Source of the DNA: Desulfobacterales bacterium
GTDB lineage: Bacteria; Desulfobacterota; Desulfobacteria; Desulfobacterales; UBA11574
DNA: 6,662 bases
Reading direction: 5' to 3'
NCBI GenBank assembly: GCA_030145595.1
Contig: JAQYVG010000186.1
Location: forward strand, 1-6,662
A model generated the notes under the pieces. That model had not been told where the DNA came from. It ran no database searches and saw only the letters and a program-made list of their open reading frames with translations. The translations under genes were made by a program, and so were the position numbers. This document shows, piece by piece, positions 6,345-6,662 of the stretch (position 1 is its first letter; each line of letters begins with the position of its first letter).

Positions 6345-6417
6345 AATTCGTGTTAATTCGTGGCCGGAATCTGCTAAATATATTTGGCCACGAATGGACA
6401 CGAATTTTCACGAATTA
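6345..6417. repeat. Inverted pair of 10-nt-period repeats
   Basis: The left arm 6345-6365 (AATTCGTGTT then AATTCGTGGC, period 10) is the reverse complement of the right arm 6386-6406 (ACGAATGGAC then ACGAATTTTC) at 19 of 21 positions, with a 20-nt A/T-rich spacer. The right array continues with ACGAATTA to 6417. The arms could fold into a long hairpin, but no T-run follows, so a terminator role is not supported. This looks like a head-to-head pair of dispersed intergenic repeats. Confidence 0.75.
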
Positions 6418-6441
6418 ATCAAAACAATTTTTATAATCAAC

Positions 6442-6471
6442 CGCGAATCCACGGATGAACACGGATGAACA
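6442..6471. repeat. 10-nt-period repeat, copy D
   Basis: CGCGAATCCA (6442-6451) is followed by two perfect copies of CGGATGAACA (6452-6461 and 6462-6471) and then a poly-A run. It shares the decamer period and the CGAAT/GGA/ACAC vocabulary of the neighbouring repeats but is a distinct variant. Confidence 0.7.
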
Positions 6472-6522
6472 AAAAAAGTATTCTAGCCCAAGATATTAAC
6501 AAATGCAGAAGCTTGGAATTAG

Positions 6523-6662
6523 TTAACCATATTTTATCTCTAACTCAGCCTTAGAAACCCTTGATAACCTCGGAGCTAACAAATTTTCAATTCTCACGTA
6601 CACAACAGGTTGTCCTTTTTCTCTCTGCTTTTCTGCTATCATTAGATTATAAGAAGACAATT
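6523..6662 (-). CDS. Partial unidentified gene, C-terminal 45 codons
   Basis: On the minus strand, a frame is open from the right edge of the window to a TAA at 6525-6523, giving 45 complete codons. The peptide has a believable protein composition (a basic AEKQREKGQP stretch, then VVYVRIENLLAP and ending KAELEIKYG). Residue 7 is a Met, but no ribosome site precedes it, so this is more likely the end of a longer gene entering from the right than a 39-residue protein. I do not recognise the family. A stop-free stretch this long in A/T-rich DNA is uncommon but possible by chance. It converges on the large membrane gene across the repeat-filled gap. Confidence 0.5.
   Translation of the reverse strand, partial: LSSYNLMIAEKQREKGQPVVYVRIENLLAPRLSRVSKAELEIKYG

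Noticed and set aside
6297..6471. CRISPR array
   Set aside because: Units are about 10 nt and adjacent, with no regular 20-40 nt unique spacers and no cas genes nearby.
6488..6516. CCAAG/CTTGG inverted repeat as a terminator for the partial right-edge gene
   Set aside because: Only a 5-bp stem with a 19-nt loop, and the nearest T-run on that strand starts about 12 nt later.

Overview
This 6.66 kb window looks like chromosomal DNA from a Gram-negative environmental bacterium that uses the PEP-CTERM/exosortase surface-sorting system. Desulfobacterota (former Deltaproteobacteria) is my best guess, inferred from gene style, base composition and the kind of intergenic repeats. No exosortase, 16S or other taxonomic marker is present, so the assignment is soft.

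Layout: (1) 1-119 is a short gene-free edge with a 7-nt tandem repeat. (2) 120-1511 (minus) is a complete sigma-54-dependent response regulator of the PrsR ('PEP-CTERM-box response regulator') type. (3) 1512-2034 is a 523-bp divergent intergenic region. It holds a hairpin-rich leader and a plausible sigma-70 promoter for the regulator, two near-identical GTCGG-N2-TTCTTTACA boxes exactly 100 bp apart, and a -24/-12 sigma-54 promoter facing rightwards. (4) 2035-2910 (plus) is a secreted protein with a signal peptide and a textbook C-terminal PEP-CTERM tail. (5) 2941-2978 is a strong intrinsic terminator. (6) 3004-6276 (plus) is a 1090-residue membrane protein: a duplicated transporter-like membrane half, a spermidine-synthase-like domain with altered active-site residues, and five exact 34-residue TPR repeats. 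(7) 6277-6522 is gene-free and full of 10-nt-period repeats. (8) 6523-6662 (minus) is probably the last 45 codons of an unidentified gene running off the right edge.

How the parts fit: the regulator most likely binds the two boxes as enhancers and drives RNA polymerase-sigma-54 from 1900-1916 to express the PEP-CTERM protein. The protein would be exported, cut and anchored or released by an exosortase encoded elsewhere. The membrane synthase-like/TPR protein lies downstream on the same strand but behind a terminator, with no clear promoter of its own, so its co-expression with the PEP-CTERM gene is uncertain. The most interesting points are the compact regulator/box/promoter/target unit and the unusual three-part membrane protein beside it.
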